A stretch of DNA of 64,000 nt from YA12-FULL-51-18 sp041665305 (GCA_041665305.1 JBAYJD010000004.1:31275-95274); one strand, 5' to 3'; counted from the stretch's first letter, positions 26,661-34,091 are shown. The notes: a model not told the origin generated them from the sequence alone. Translations and numbers: made by a program.

Positions 26661-27542
26661 CTATTTGTCCACAAGCAACGCTTCCCTGTTTATGGACTTC
26701 TTATTAGCGTGATACCATGAATAAAGTTTTTTGATAGCCGCGTCAAGCGGAGTGAAAGATATAGTTTTTACCTCTGTTTTCAATCTGGAATTATCGCCGC
26801 TGTATTCGGCGCCCAGCCCCGGCCGGGCGACTTTAACAGGCAAATCTTTGCCGGCAACTGAAAGGACCCGTTCGGCCAGCTCTATAAGCTCCACGGATGT
26901 ATCCGGGGTGACATTATAAGCCTGGTGCTCCGCCATGTTCTCCAAAAGGTATTCTATAACAGGATAGAGGTCGTCGATCCACAGATAATCGAACCTGCGG
27001 TTCTGTTTTATCGTAAGCGGCAGGTCGAAAATAGCCTTGCAGATCATGTTGGAAATAAAGCGGATGGAATAATCCTCGTATTTGCCGTAAATACCGAAAA
27101 CGCGCAAGTCGGTTATCTTGCCGGTTTTCTCCATGTATTTGCCGCATACATATTTGCAGAACCCGTGCTCATCGGCGGGGACATGCGTATCAAAATAATT
27201 TTCTTTCATTTTCGGCCGGTAATAGCGCATATCGTATATGGCGCCGGAACCTATCACCAGCATTTTTTTAAAATATTCCGCGTTGCGGGCTAGATTAAAG
27301 AACATCCGGGTGTTCTCATACAGGACTTTCCCCGGCTCCTCGGAGTTGCGGTGTCCCGGCTTCGCGGCGGCGTGTATAACAAAATCAAAACCCCCGTTTT
27401 TCAAACAGTTTTTTACCGCGTCATCGTTTAAAAGATCCAGATCGGCATGCCCTGGAGCGGCTATGCGGTATTTCCGGGCAAGCGGAGATTCAAGGAGATT
27501 TCTCCCGATAAACCCGCTTCCTCCTGTAAGAAGGACCTTCAA
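26661..27542 (-). CDS. NAD-dependent epimerase/reductase (extended SDR)
   Basis: A 293-residue extended SDR. VLLTGGSGFIGRNLL is the cofactor loop, IHAAAKPGH follows, VIGSGAIYDM carries the Ser, and FCKYVCGKYM the YxxxK. RFDYLWIDDLYPVIEYLL is typical of the substrate domain. Its place directly upstream of the YerE-like enzyme suggests a YerF-like ketoreductase, or a 4-keto reductase such as those that make abequose or paratose. It overlaps the 81-residue ORF by 4 bp (ATGA). Confidence 0.82.
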   Translation of the reverse strand: MKVLLTGGSGFIGRNLLESPLARKYRIAAPGHADLDLLNDDAVKNCLKNGGFDFVIHAAAKPGHRNSEEPGKVLYENTRMFFNLARNAEYFKKMLVIGSGAIYDMRYYRPKMKENYFDTHVPADEHGFCKYVCGKYMEKTGKITDLRVFGIYGKYEDYSIRFISNMICKAIFDLPLTIKQNRRFDYLWIDDLYPVIEYLLENMAEHQAYNVTPDTSVELIELAERVLSVAGKDLPVKVARPGLGAEYSGDNSRLKTEVKTISFTPLDAAIKKLYSWYHANKKSINREALLVDK

Positions 27543-27784
27543 GCGCGCCCCCGGAAACCGGCTATGGCGGGGTGTTTGTCACGGCAATCCTGGCATATCA
27601 GCACGGTCAGAAACGCCAGAGCGATGGTTTTTAAATACGCGCCTTCGGCGTCAATTTTAGAAACAGCGGTCTTCACATACCGCCACACGAACCAGGTGAA
27701 TACCAAGAGCATGGCGACAAGCACAAAGTCATGGTGGACATCTTCTTTTACGATAAAATCCACGACATAGTCGGATAATTTCAT
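27539..27784 (-). CDS. Small membrane ORF whose N-terminus mimics the TPP enzyme start
   Basis: An 81-residue ORF coupled by 4 bp to the downstream SDR. Residues 1-22 (KLSDYVVDFIVKEDVHHDFV) align with residues 3-22 of the YerE-like enzyme (KLSDYVAKRLVEHGVKHVF): K-L-S-D-Y-V, a hydrophobic-V pair, then V-x-H-x-F. After that the sequence becomes a hydrophobic stretch (AMLLVFTWFVWRYV) and a second weaker one. It could be a remnant of a second TPP gene fused to other sequence, or a genuine small membrane protein. The coding signal is otherwise modest. Confidence 0.55.
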   Translation of the reverse strand: MKLSDYVVDFIVKEDVHHDFVLVAMLLVFTWFVWRYVKTAVSKIDAEGAYLKTIALAFLTVLICQDCRDKHPAIAGFRGRA

Positions 27785-27794
27785 TGGTCGGGGG

Positions 27795-29234
27795 CTATTT
27801 ATTCAACGGCGTAAAACCGCTGAAGGATTTAACCATATATTCGAGCATTTGCTTTGTCATGCCGGGGTAGACGCCTATCCAGAAGGTGGAGGACATGATG
27901 GTATCGGTAACGGGCAAAGCGGAAGGGCGGCCGGAAGCGGAAACCACACGGAAGCCGCTGCCGGAGCGGCGCATTTCGTCGAAACAGGGGTGCTTTATAA
28001 GATTGCCGGCGAACAGCATGCGGGTCTGGATCTTGTTCTTCTCAAGGTGCGCGACAAGCTGATCGCGGGTAAAACCGGCGTTCTCTTTGACAGTCAGCAT
28101 AAAACCGAACCAGCTGGGATCTGAATCCTGCGCCGGTTCCGGAAGGATAAGCCTGTCTGAAAAAACATCGAGGGCTTTGCGCAGATATTGCCAGTTCTTT
28201 TTGCGGGCATCTATGAATCCCGGGAGTTTTTCCAGCTGCGCCAGGCCTATGGCCGCCTGCATCTCGGTGGCTTTGAGGTTATAGCCGAAATGGGAATAGA
28301 CATACTTATGATCGTAACCTGACGGAAGTTCGCCGAACTGCTGCGTGAATCTTTTGCCGCAGGTATTATCCTTGCCGGAAGGACACCAGCAATCGCGGCC
28401 CCAGTCGCGGAAAGAATCCACCAGCCGCTTTAACTGGGGATTATTGGTGTATACAGCCCCACCCTCGCCCATAGTCATATGATGCGGCGGGTAGAAGCTG
28501 GAAGTGCCGATGTCGCCGAATGTCCCGGTGTATTGGGAACTACGAGGGTTGGATGACCTGCCGGATAAAGGAATGCCTTCTTCTAACCCTCCAACCTTCC
28601 AACCTTCCAACCTTCTGTATTTACTCCCCAATGCGTCGCAGTTGTCTTCTATCAACCAAAGGTTGTGTTTTTCGCAGAAAGATTTTACGGCTTTAAGGTC
28701 GAAGGGGTTGCCGAGGGTGTGGGCGGCCATTACGGCTTTTGTTTTTTTGGAAACGGCTTTTGCGAGCAGGGAACAATCCATGTTATATGAGGGCAGACTG
28801 ACATCCACGAACACGGGGACCGCGCCGTACTGGATGATGGGGGTTACGGTCGTGGGGAACCCGGCGGCGACGGTTATAACCTCGTCTCCGGGGTTTATCC
28901 GCCTGGCGCCCAGTTTGGGAGAGGTGAGGGCCATGAAGGCCAGCAAATTGGCCGAGGAGCCGGAATTAACCAGGGAAACATGCCTGACCCCGAGGAATTC
29001 GCCTAATTTTTTTTCGAAAGCGTCAACATAGCGGCCGGAGGTAAGCCAGAAATCCAGGGCGGAATCGACGAGGTTCGCCACCTCTTTTTCGTCAAAAACC
29101 CTGCCGCCGTAAGCGACATGGGATTTGCCGGGCTCAAAATCTTTCTTTTTATGGAAAAGGCGGTGGTATTGCGAAACTTTGCCGAGTATTTCTTTGCGCA
29201 GCTGTTTGTCCGTTACGACCGTCTTAAGATTCAT
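27795..29234 (-). CDS. rfbH: CDP-4-dehydro-6-deoxyglucose 3-dehydratase (E1) with an inserted segment
   Basis: A 479-residue PMP and [2Fe-2S] enzyme that removes the C3 hydroxyl of CDP-4-keto-6-deoxyglucose. SSFYPPHHMTMGEGGAVYT has His in place of the PLP lysine. Cluster cysteines are Cys199 (LIEDNCDALG), Cys282, Cys284 and Cys292 (DCWCPSGKDNTCGKRF). Family members have the spacing C-x57-C-x1-C-x7-C; here the first gap is 82. The extra residues are about 208-233 (LEGWKVGGLEEGIPLSG and following), encoded by the octamer array at 28582-28613 and adjoining bases. Apart from the insert the protein is canonical. Its usual partner reductase (RfbI/DdhD) is not in the window. Confidence 0.93.
   Translation of the reverse strand: MNLKTVVTDKQLRKEILGKVSQYHRLFHKKKDFEPGKSHVAYGGRVFDEKEVANLVDSALDFWLTSGRYVDAFEKKLGEFLGVRHVSLVNSGSSANLLAFMALTSPKLGARRINPGDEVITVAAGFPTTVTPIIQYGAVPVFVDVSLPSYNMDCSLLAKAVSKKTKAVMAAHTLGNPFDLKAVKSFCEKHNLWLIEDNCDALGSKYRRLEGWKVGGLEEGIPLSGRSSNPRSSQYTGTFGDIGTSSFYPPHHMTMGEGGAVYTNNPQLKRLVDSFRDWGRDCWCPSGKDNTCGKRFTQQFGELPSGYDHKYVYSHFGYNLKATEMQAAIGLAQLEKLPGFIDARKKNWQYLRKALDVFSDRLILPEPAQDSDPSWFGFMLTVKENAGFTRDQLVAHLEKNKIQTRMLFAGNLIKHPCFDEMRRSGSGFRVVSASGRPSALPVTDTIMSSTFWIGVYPGMTKQMLEYMVKSFSGFTPLNK
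28546..28613. repeat. Octamer-array element inside rfbH
   Basis: Positions 28582-28613 hold four octamers, TCTAACCC then TCCAACCT three times. A single unit in the opposite orientation, GGGTTGGA, lies at 28546-28553. The 68-bp stretch lies inside the reading frame and encodes most of the extra segment of RfbH (residues 208 onward), without a stop. Confidence 0.8.
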
Positions 29235-29255
29235 GTTCAGTCCCTCAAATCGCTT

Positions 29256-29273
29256 ATTATATAGTTAATTATA
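29256..29273 (-). promoter_or_regulatory. Two -10-like TATAAT boxes ahead of rfbH
   Basis: On the minus strand TATAAT occurs at 29273-29268 and again at 29261-29256, in an AT-rich pocket of the 104-bp gap before rfbH. No good -35 hexamer lies at the expected distance from either, so this is only a tentative promoter. GAGGGA precedes the rfbH ATG. Confidence 0.35.
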
Positions 29274-29338
29274 GCAATTTGGGCTACAGAATGAGAGCCG
29301 CTAAGGAGTTGCGAGTTTCGAATGCCGCGAAATTATTT

Positions 29339-30088
29339 TTAAAGCTTGATGCGGAGCCCGTCTACGGCGGCCTGGGTGTTTTTAAATATTTTCCGGGCTA
29401 TTTTCTGGGCGTTAGCGCGGTCGTTCATGGCGGGGTATCTGTCGGCGCCGAAATGGGCGAGAGCCAGTTTTTTAGCCCCGGCCTTTTTTGCAAGCGCCGC
29501 CGCGCTTGCGGGGTCCATATGGGGCCAGCCGGGATTGGTTTCCCCCGGTCTGTGGGCGCATTCGCTTATCAGAAGGTCGGCGTTTTGCGCCAGTTTCACG
29601 GAGTTGGCGCAGGGGCCTGTGTCGGTGCAATAAGCGACCGCCTTGCCGTCTATCTCGAATCTGTAGCCGAGTACCGGGTCCGCGTGGACCAAAGGCAGGC
29701 ATTTCAGGGTAAAAGGAAGCCTTGCGGCGTCCGAGGGCAGTTCCAGGACTTCGGTCTTATATTTCAGGTTTTTCAGCGGCACGGTGAACGGACGGCGCAG
29801 GATCAGGGCCAGCGTTTTCCTGGCGCCTTTGCCCGCGCAGATAGTGAGGCCTTTTTTGAACCTGGAATTAAATTTCACCAGTATATGCAGACCGGCGATA
29901 TGGTCCAGATGAAAATGGCTTAAGAACAAGTAAATGGGTTTGGAGCCGTCCACATATTTGCCCAGCTTATAAAGGCCGTTGCCGGCATCCAGGACAATAT
30001 CATATTTTTCGGTTTTAACCAGCACGCAGATAGCGTTGCCCGTTTTTGTATCATACCAGCCGTTGGTTCCGAGGAAGATTATTTCCAT
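29339..30088 (-). CDS. Metallo-beta-lactamase-fold hydrolase (RNase Z-like)
   Basis: A 249-residue protein with the metal-binding SHFHLDHIAG (HxHxDH), YCTDTGPC (Asp), SECAHRPGE and LALAHFGADRY (C-terminal His). This is the arrangement of RNase Z-like and related metallo-beta-lactamase hydrolases. I start at the ATG at 30088 (MEIIFLGTNG), preceded by AAGGTG; the frame opens 22 codons earlier. It lies between an AAA ATPase gene and rfbH and has no obvious link to sugar synthesis. Substrate unknown. Confidence 0.82.
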   Translation of the reverse strand: MEIIFLGTNGWYDTKTGNAICVLVKTEKYDIVLDAGNGLYKLGKYVDGSKPIYLFLSHFHLDHIAGLHILVKFNSRFKKGLTICAGKGARKTLALILRRPFTVPLKNLKYKTEVLELPSDAARLPFTLKCLPLVHADPVLGYRFEIDGKAVAYCTDTGPCANSVKLAQNADLLISECAHRPGETNPGWPHMDPASAAALAKKAGAKKLALAHFGADRYPAMNDRANAQKIARKIFKNTQAAVDGLRIKL

Positions 30089-30120
30089 AATAAAAGCACC
30101 TTGTTTACTATACGCAGATC

Positions 30121-31428
30121 TTAATGGCTTCTGATCGGAAATTCGAGCGCCCATTTATAGAAGGGGAGCGCCCGCACTGTTACACCGTCCAGGCGCTCCT
30201 CATACTCTTCCGACCAAGTTACTATCTTACCCGCCGCAAGATTAAGAGATTTACAGGCTTTAATCAAGCCGCTGAACTCCCTTTTCTTTGTTGAAGGAGA
30301 AGTGAGATCACAAGCCGCCTGAAACACCTCCGGAGGGCCCTGCTCGTTAAGCCGCACAAAATCACACTCGCTGCCGCCTTTTATATAGTAGATCTCACTT
30401 CCGGCGGTGTGAAGCTCCGTAAAAACGGCGTTTTCAAGCAGCTTGCCGCGATCTTCGGAAAACCCGAAAGACACGGAGGTCGCCAGCCCGTTATCGACCA
30501 CATATATCTTTTTCTCGGAACCTTCCCGTTTTATAAGCGATTCATTATATTTTTTCAACGGGAAAAAGAAATATATCGCGCGCAGCTCTTCCAGTAATTC
30601 GTATAAAAGATTTTTATCGGCTTTATAGCCCTGTGAATGGAGCTCATTATAGATCTTGTGCACGGACACCGGGGTCGAAATGCAGGCTAAAAGACGCTTT
30701 ATAAAATACTTCAGCAGATGCGCATGCGGCTTGCGTTCATACCGCTCGATAAGGTCCTTAAACAACATCACATTAAAATATTCCTGCAATGTTTTCACTC
30801 TCAGCCCCTCCTCCATTGAAAGGACTTCGGGAAAACCGCCGGCACGCAGATATTCTTCGGATTTAGCCGCCACCCTGTTCCTTGAAGCGGCGGGATACAT
30901 CTCCGCCGCCGTTCCGGAGAAAGACAGATATTCCCGGAACGATAAGGGGTAGACTTCATAAGTCAGATTACGCCCGCGTAAACTTGTGGAGATGTCGGTG
31001 CTTAGTAATTTAGAATTGGAGCCCGTCAAAAAAACATTTTTAGAAACGGAGTCATACACCCGGCGGACAAATTTTTCCCACCCCTCGACATTCTGGATCT
31101 CGTCAAAAAAGAAATAAGATTTCGAGAGATCCGCATCCGGATAAAGCTCACCATAAGCCTGCAGGATCAGGTCCAGGTCGTCTCTCCCGGCCTCTAAACG
31201 CTCATCTTCAAAATTCACATATATAATGCCGCGTATATCCGCGCCGCGCGCTAAAAGCCGTGAAACAGCATCCAGAAGAAGGAAGGTTTTTCCGCTGCGG
31301 CGTACGCCGGATACAGCAACGACCTTACCTGAATCCAAAGGCACGCTGATAAACCGTTTTTTAACGGGAGGAACCGGTCGTGTCTGGAAAGAGCGAATTA
31401 TCTCTTTAAACACTTCTTTCTTGACCAT
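30121..31428 (-). CDS. AAA ATPase with DUF4143 domain
   Basis: A 435-residue ATPase. Walker A is GVRRSGKT (about residues 41-48), Walker B YFFFDEIQNVEGWE, and sensor LTGSNSKLL; the C-terminal half (about 225-400) is the DUF4143 region with YIKGGSECDFVR resembling a nuclease-like core. These proteins are common in accessory regions of bacteria and archaea; their role is unsettled. It has its own strong promoter 6 bases from the start codon. With the MBL gene it separates rfbG from rfbH, which are adjacent in characterised loci, so it is probably an insertion. Confidence 0.85.
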   Translation of the reverse strand: MVKKEVFKEIIRSFQTRPVPPVKKRFISVPLDSGKVVAVSGVRRSGKTFLLLDAVSRLLARGADIRGIIYVNFEDERLEAGRDDLDLILQAYGELYPDADLSKSYFFFDEIQNVEGWEKFVRRVYDSVSKNVFLTGSNSKLLSTDISTSLRGRNLTYEVYPLSFREYLSFSGTAAEMYPAASRNRVAAKSEEYLRAGGFPEVLSMEEGLRVKTLQEYFNVMLFKDLIERYERKPHAHLLKYFIKRLLACISTPVSVHKIYNELHSQGYKADKNLLYELLEELRAIYFFFPLKKYNESLIKREGSEKKIYVVDNGLATSVSFGFSEDRGKLLENAVFTELHTAGSEIYYIKGGSECDFVRLNEQGPPEVFQAACDLTSPSTKKREFSGLIKACKSLNLAAGKIVTWSEEYEERLDGVTVRALPFYKWALEFPIRSH

Positions 31429-31434
31429 AAAGAT

Positions 31435-31470
31435 ATTATATCACAAAATTTCTTTATATTCAAGAAATTT
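31435..31470 (-). promoter_or_regulatory. Strong promoter for the AAA ATPase gene, with overlapping inverted repeat
   Basis: On the minus strand TTGAAT (31463-31458) and TATAAT (31440-31435) are 17 bases apart. Only 6 bases lie between TATAAT and the ATG, so the transcript would start at or next to the A of the start codon (leaderless). AAATTTCTT and AAGAAATTT (31446-31454, 31462-31470) form a 9-bp inverted repeat around the -35 region that could be an operator. Confidence 0.7.
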
Positions 31471-31496
31471 AACGCAATAGGAGAGGCATTGTACAG

Positions 31497-32645
31497 TCAA
31501 CTTAATATATGACAATATTCTTCGATTTGCTTAATACACACTTCCCGCATGTCTTGACGGCGCTCGCAGGCTATCGTCCATTCTATGATCTTATCGATAG
31601 CCCGGCCTATATGCCACCGTGGGGCCCAATGGAGTTCTTTTCTGGCCTTGGAAGAATCCAGTTTTAAGTAATGAGCTTCGTGGGGATGGGGACCTTTGTC
31701 TATGGCGTAGCCTGGGGCTTCGGGCCATTTGCGGAACATCCGCCTGACTATCCATTCCACATTTTTAGCGTCTCCGGCGTCGGGTCCGAAATTCCAGGCC
31801 TGGGCGTAGCGGGGGCCGTGCTTATATAGTTTTTCGGCCAGCATAAGATAGCCGTTCAACGGTTCAAGGACATGCTGCCAGGGACGGATGGCGCGCGGAT
31901 TGCGGATATGAACTTTCTCTCCCTTTAAAGCCGCCCGGATAATGTCCGGGATAAGCCGGTCCGCCGCCCAGTCCCCGCCTCCGATAACATTGCCGGCGCG
32001 GGCGGAGGCGAGCGCTATATGGTGGAGCGAAGGTTGGAGGGTTGGAGGGTTGGAGGGTTGGAGGGAGGCGGAGTAATTTTTGGGATTAAAGAAGGAACTG
32101 CGGTAGGCGGAGGTGACAAGCTCGGAACAGGCTTTGCTGGACGAATAAGGGTCGTAACCGCCCAAGGGTTCGTCTTCTTTATAGCCGCGCAGGTGTTCTT
32201 TATTCTCGTAGCATTTGTCGGTGGTGACATTGACTATGGCACGGACGGAACTGCATTTGCGGGCGGCCTCAAGCAGGTTTATAGTGCCCATGACATTGGT
32301 TTCGTAAGTTTCGCGCGGATCTTTATAAGACAGTCTCACAAGGGGCTGGGCGGCCATGTGAATGATTATGTCCGGCTTTGCCGCTAATACGGCTTTTTGC
32401 AGGCGGACTGCGTCGCGCACATCGCCTATGGTCGTTTTTGTGATCTTTTTAAGCGCGCACAATTCATAAAGACTGGGGTTCGTATTGGGCTTTAAAGCGT
32501 AGCCGTAAACCTTCGCACCGAGCGCGTGCAGCCAGATGGAAAGCCACGAGCCTTTAAAGCCGGTGTTGCCTGTTAAGAATACTTTTTGGCCATGCCAAAA
32601 AGTATGAGGGTTGGAGGGTTGGAGGGCTGGAGGGTTGGAGGACAT
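31497..32645 (-). CDS. rfbG: CDP-glucose 4,6-dehydratase with two octamer-encoded insertions
   Basis: A 382-residue SDR that converts CDP-glucose to CDP-4-keto-6-deoxyglucose. KVFLTGNTGFKGSWLSIWL, HMAAQPLVRLSY, NVTTDKCYEN and RAGNVIGGGDWA are diagnostic. The ATG at 32645 has AGGAG upstream, but residues 2-13 (SSNPPALQPSNP) are encoded by a four-unit octamer array and only then does the conserved HGQKVFLTG begin. A second array at 32031-32062 encodes LQPSNPPTLQPS near residues 195-206, between FFNPKNY and the conserved LASARAGNV. Both keep the frame. Change of unit number in the first array would shut the gene off, as in phase-variable loci. Confidence 0.93.
   Translation of the reverse strand: MSSNPPALQPSNPHTFWHGQKVFLTGNTGFKGSWLSIWLHALGAKVYGYALKPNTNPSLYELCALKKITKTTIGDVRDAVRLQKAVLAAKPDIIIHMAAQPLVRLSYKDPRETYETNVMGTINLLEAARKCSSVRAIVNVTTDKCYENKEHLRGYKEDEPLGGYDPYSSSKACSELVTSAYRSSFFNPKNYSASLQPSNPPTLQPSLHHIALASARAGNVIGGGDWAADRLIPDIIRAALKGEKVHIRNPRAIRPWQHVLEPLNGYLMLAEKLYKHGPRYAQAWNFGPDAGDAKNVEWIVRRMFRKWPEAPGYAIDKGPHPHEAHYLKLDSSKARKELHWAPRWHIGRAIDKIIEWTIACERRQDMREVCIKQIEEYCHILS
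32031..32062. repeat. Octamer array, four units, inside rfbG
   Basis: AGGTTGGA followed by three GGGTTGGA units, 32 bases in all, lies within the coding region. It adds a peptide of the SNPPTLQP type to RfbG upstream of RAGNVIGGGDW. Confidence 0.85.
32608..32639. repeat. Octamer array, four units, directly after the rfbG start codon
   Basis: GGGTTGGA, GGGTTGGA, GGGCTGGA, GGGTTGGA occupy 32 bases just inside the rfbG start codon (32645-32643). An 8-base unit is not a multiple of three, so gain or loss of one or two units would shift the frame after the ATG. Confidence 0.85.
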
Positions 32646-32651
32646 TTTTAT

Positions 32652-34082
32652 TTATCTCCTGTTGTAAATGTCGTTAAAGCGGAGAATGTCGTCTTCTCCG
32701 ACATATTCCCCGTTCTGGACTTCTATCAGTTCCAGCGGGACTTTGCCGGGATTTTCCAGACGGTGGCCCATGGATTTGGGGACATAGGTGCTCTCATTCT
32801 CGTGCACAATAGAGGTTTTTTCGCCGATGGTGACTTTTGCCGCGCCTTTGACCACTATCCAATGCTCGCTGCGGTGGTAATGCAGCTGATGGCTGAGTTT
32901 CTGGCCGGGCTTCACGACTATGCGTTTTATCTTGTAGCGGGAGCCCTCTTCCAGTACGGTGTAGGCGCCCCACGGGCGGTAGGTGGTGGTGTGCTCCACG
33001 ACCTCTTTTCGCTTGCGCTCTTTAAGCAGCTCCACGACTTCTTTAACCCGCTGCGCCTGGCCGCGATGCGCCACCAGCAGGGCGTCGGCGGTGTCTATTA
33101 TGATCAGGTCCTTTACGCCTATTGTCGAAATAAGGCGGTTTTCCCCCAGCACTATGGTCTTTGCCGTATCCAGCGCTATCACATCGCCCACTTTTACATT
33201 GCCGTCCGCATCCGGTTTTATAACTTCCGGCAGGGAATCCCAGGACCCGACATCCGACCAGAGCAGATCTATGGGCAGGACGGCGGCTTTTTTGGATTTT
33301 TCCATGACCGCGTAGTCTATGGAGATGGCCGGCATATTTTTAAAATCCGCGGTCATGCGGGCCAGGGTCAGCCCCATTCTGCGGCTTATCGCCGGGGAAT
33401 GGGCTTTAAACTGCGACAGCATCGTCCCGATAGTAAAAGCGAACATCCCCGAATTCCAGTAATAATTACCGTCCTTGACATATTTTTCCGCCGTCTCCTG
33501 ATCGGGCTTTTCGGCGAACCTGGCGACATGGTAAAGTTCTCCGTATGCGGAGCTCTTCAGCACACCGGCCCTATCCGTTCTCCCCCCCGCCGCGGCCCCC
33601 GTTTTTATATACCCGTAGCCGGTCTCAGGACGGACCGGTTTTATGCCGAAGGTGACAATGCTCCCGGCTTTGGCGGCGGTTTCGGCCTGCCTTGCGTAAC
33701 GGGCGAATTTTTCGACCGGCTGGATTATGTGGTCGGAGGGACAGATGAAGATCACTTCGTCCTTTGCGCATTTAAGCTTTTCAGCGCAATATTTCATCAC
33801 CAGCGCGATGGCTGGGGCGGTATTGCGGCCCACCGGCTCAAGGATAATATTATGTTCGATGTCCGGGGACACGGCCTTCAGGTCTTCCTGCACATGAAAG
33901 CGGTAATCCTCGTTGGTGATCACAAAAATATCTTTCAGCGGCAGCACGGCCGCCAGCCTCTCCACCGTGCTGCAAAGCAGAGATTTACCGCCGTTCAATT
34001 TTATGAACTGCTTGGGCAGGCCGTAACGGGAAACCGGCCACAGGCGCGTACCGGAACCACCGGCAAGGATTATCGCTTTCAT
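32652..34082 (-). CDS. manC: Mannose-1-phosphate guanylyltransferase / mannose-6-phosphate isomerase
   Basis: A 476-residue bifunctional enzyme. The N-terminal nucleotidyltransferase starts MKAIILAGGSGTRLWPVSR and has FICPSDHII and FAEKPDQETA; the C-terminal cupin (about 350-470) has YRPWGAYTVLEEGSRYKIKRI (split here from) VKPGQKLSHQLHYHRSEHWI. It makes GDP-mannose, the precursor used by the gmd product of the next gene upstream. Length and domain order are typical. It follows gmd by 9 bp and precedes rfbG by 6 bp. Confidence 0.94.
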   Translation of the reverse strand: MKAIILAGGSGTRLWPVSRYGLPKQFIKLNGGKSLLCSTVERLAAVLPLKDIFVITNEDYRFHVQEDLKAVSPDIEHNIILEPVGRNTAPAIALVMKYCAEKLKCAKDEVIFICPSDHIIQPVEKFARYARQAETAAKAGSIVTFGIKPVRPETGYGYIKTGAAAGGRTDRAGVLKSSAYGELYHVARFAEKPDQETAEKYVKDGNYYWNSGMFAFTIGTMLSQFKAHSPAISRRMGLTLARMTADFKNMPAISIDYAVMEKSKKAAVLPIDLLWSDVGSWDSLPEVIKPDADGNVKVGDVIALDTAKTIVLGENRLISTIGVKDLIIIDTADALLVAHRGQAQRVKEVVELLKERKRKEVVEHTTTYRPWGAYTVLEEGSRYKIKRIVVKPGQKLSHQLHYHRSEHWIVVKGAAKVTIGEKTSIVHENESTYVPKSMGHRLENPGKVPLELIEVQNGEYVGEDDILRFNDIYNRR

Positions 34083-34091
34083 AGATCGCCT

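Noticed and set aside
28582..32639. Octamer arrays considered as CRISPR repeats
   Set aside because: The units are contiguous, without spacers, far shorter than CRISPR repeats, and no cas gene is present.
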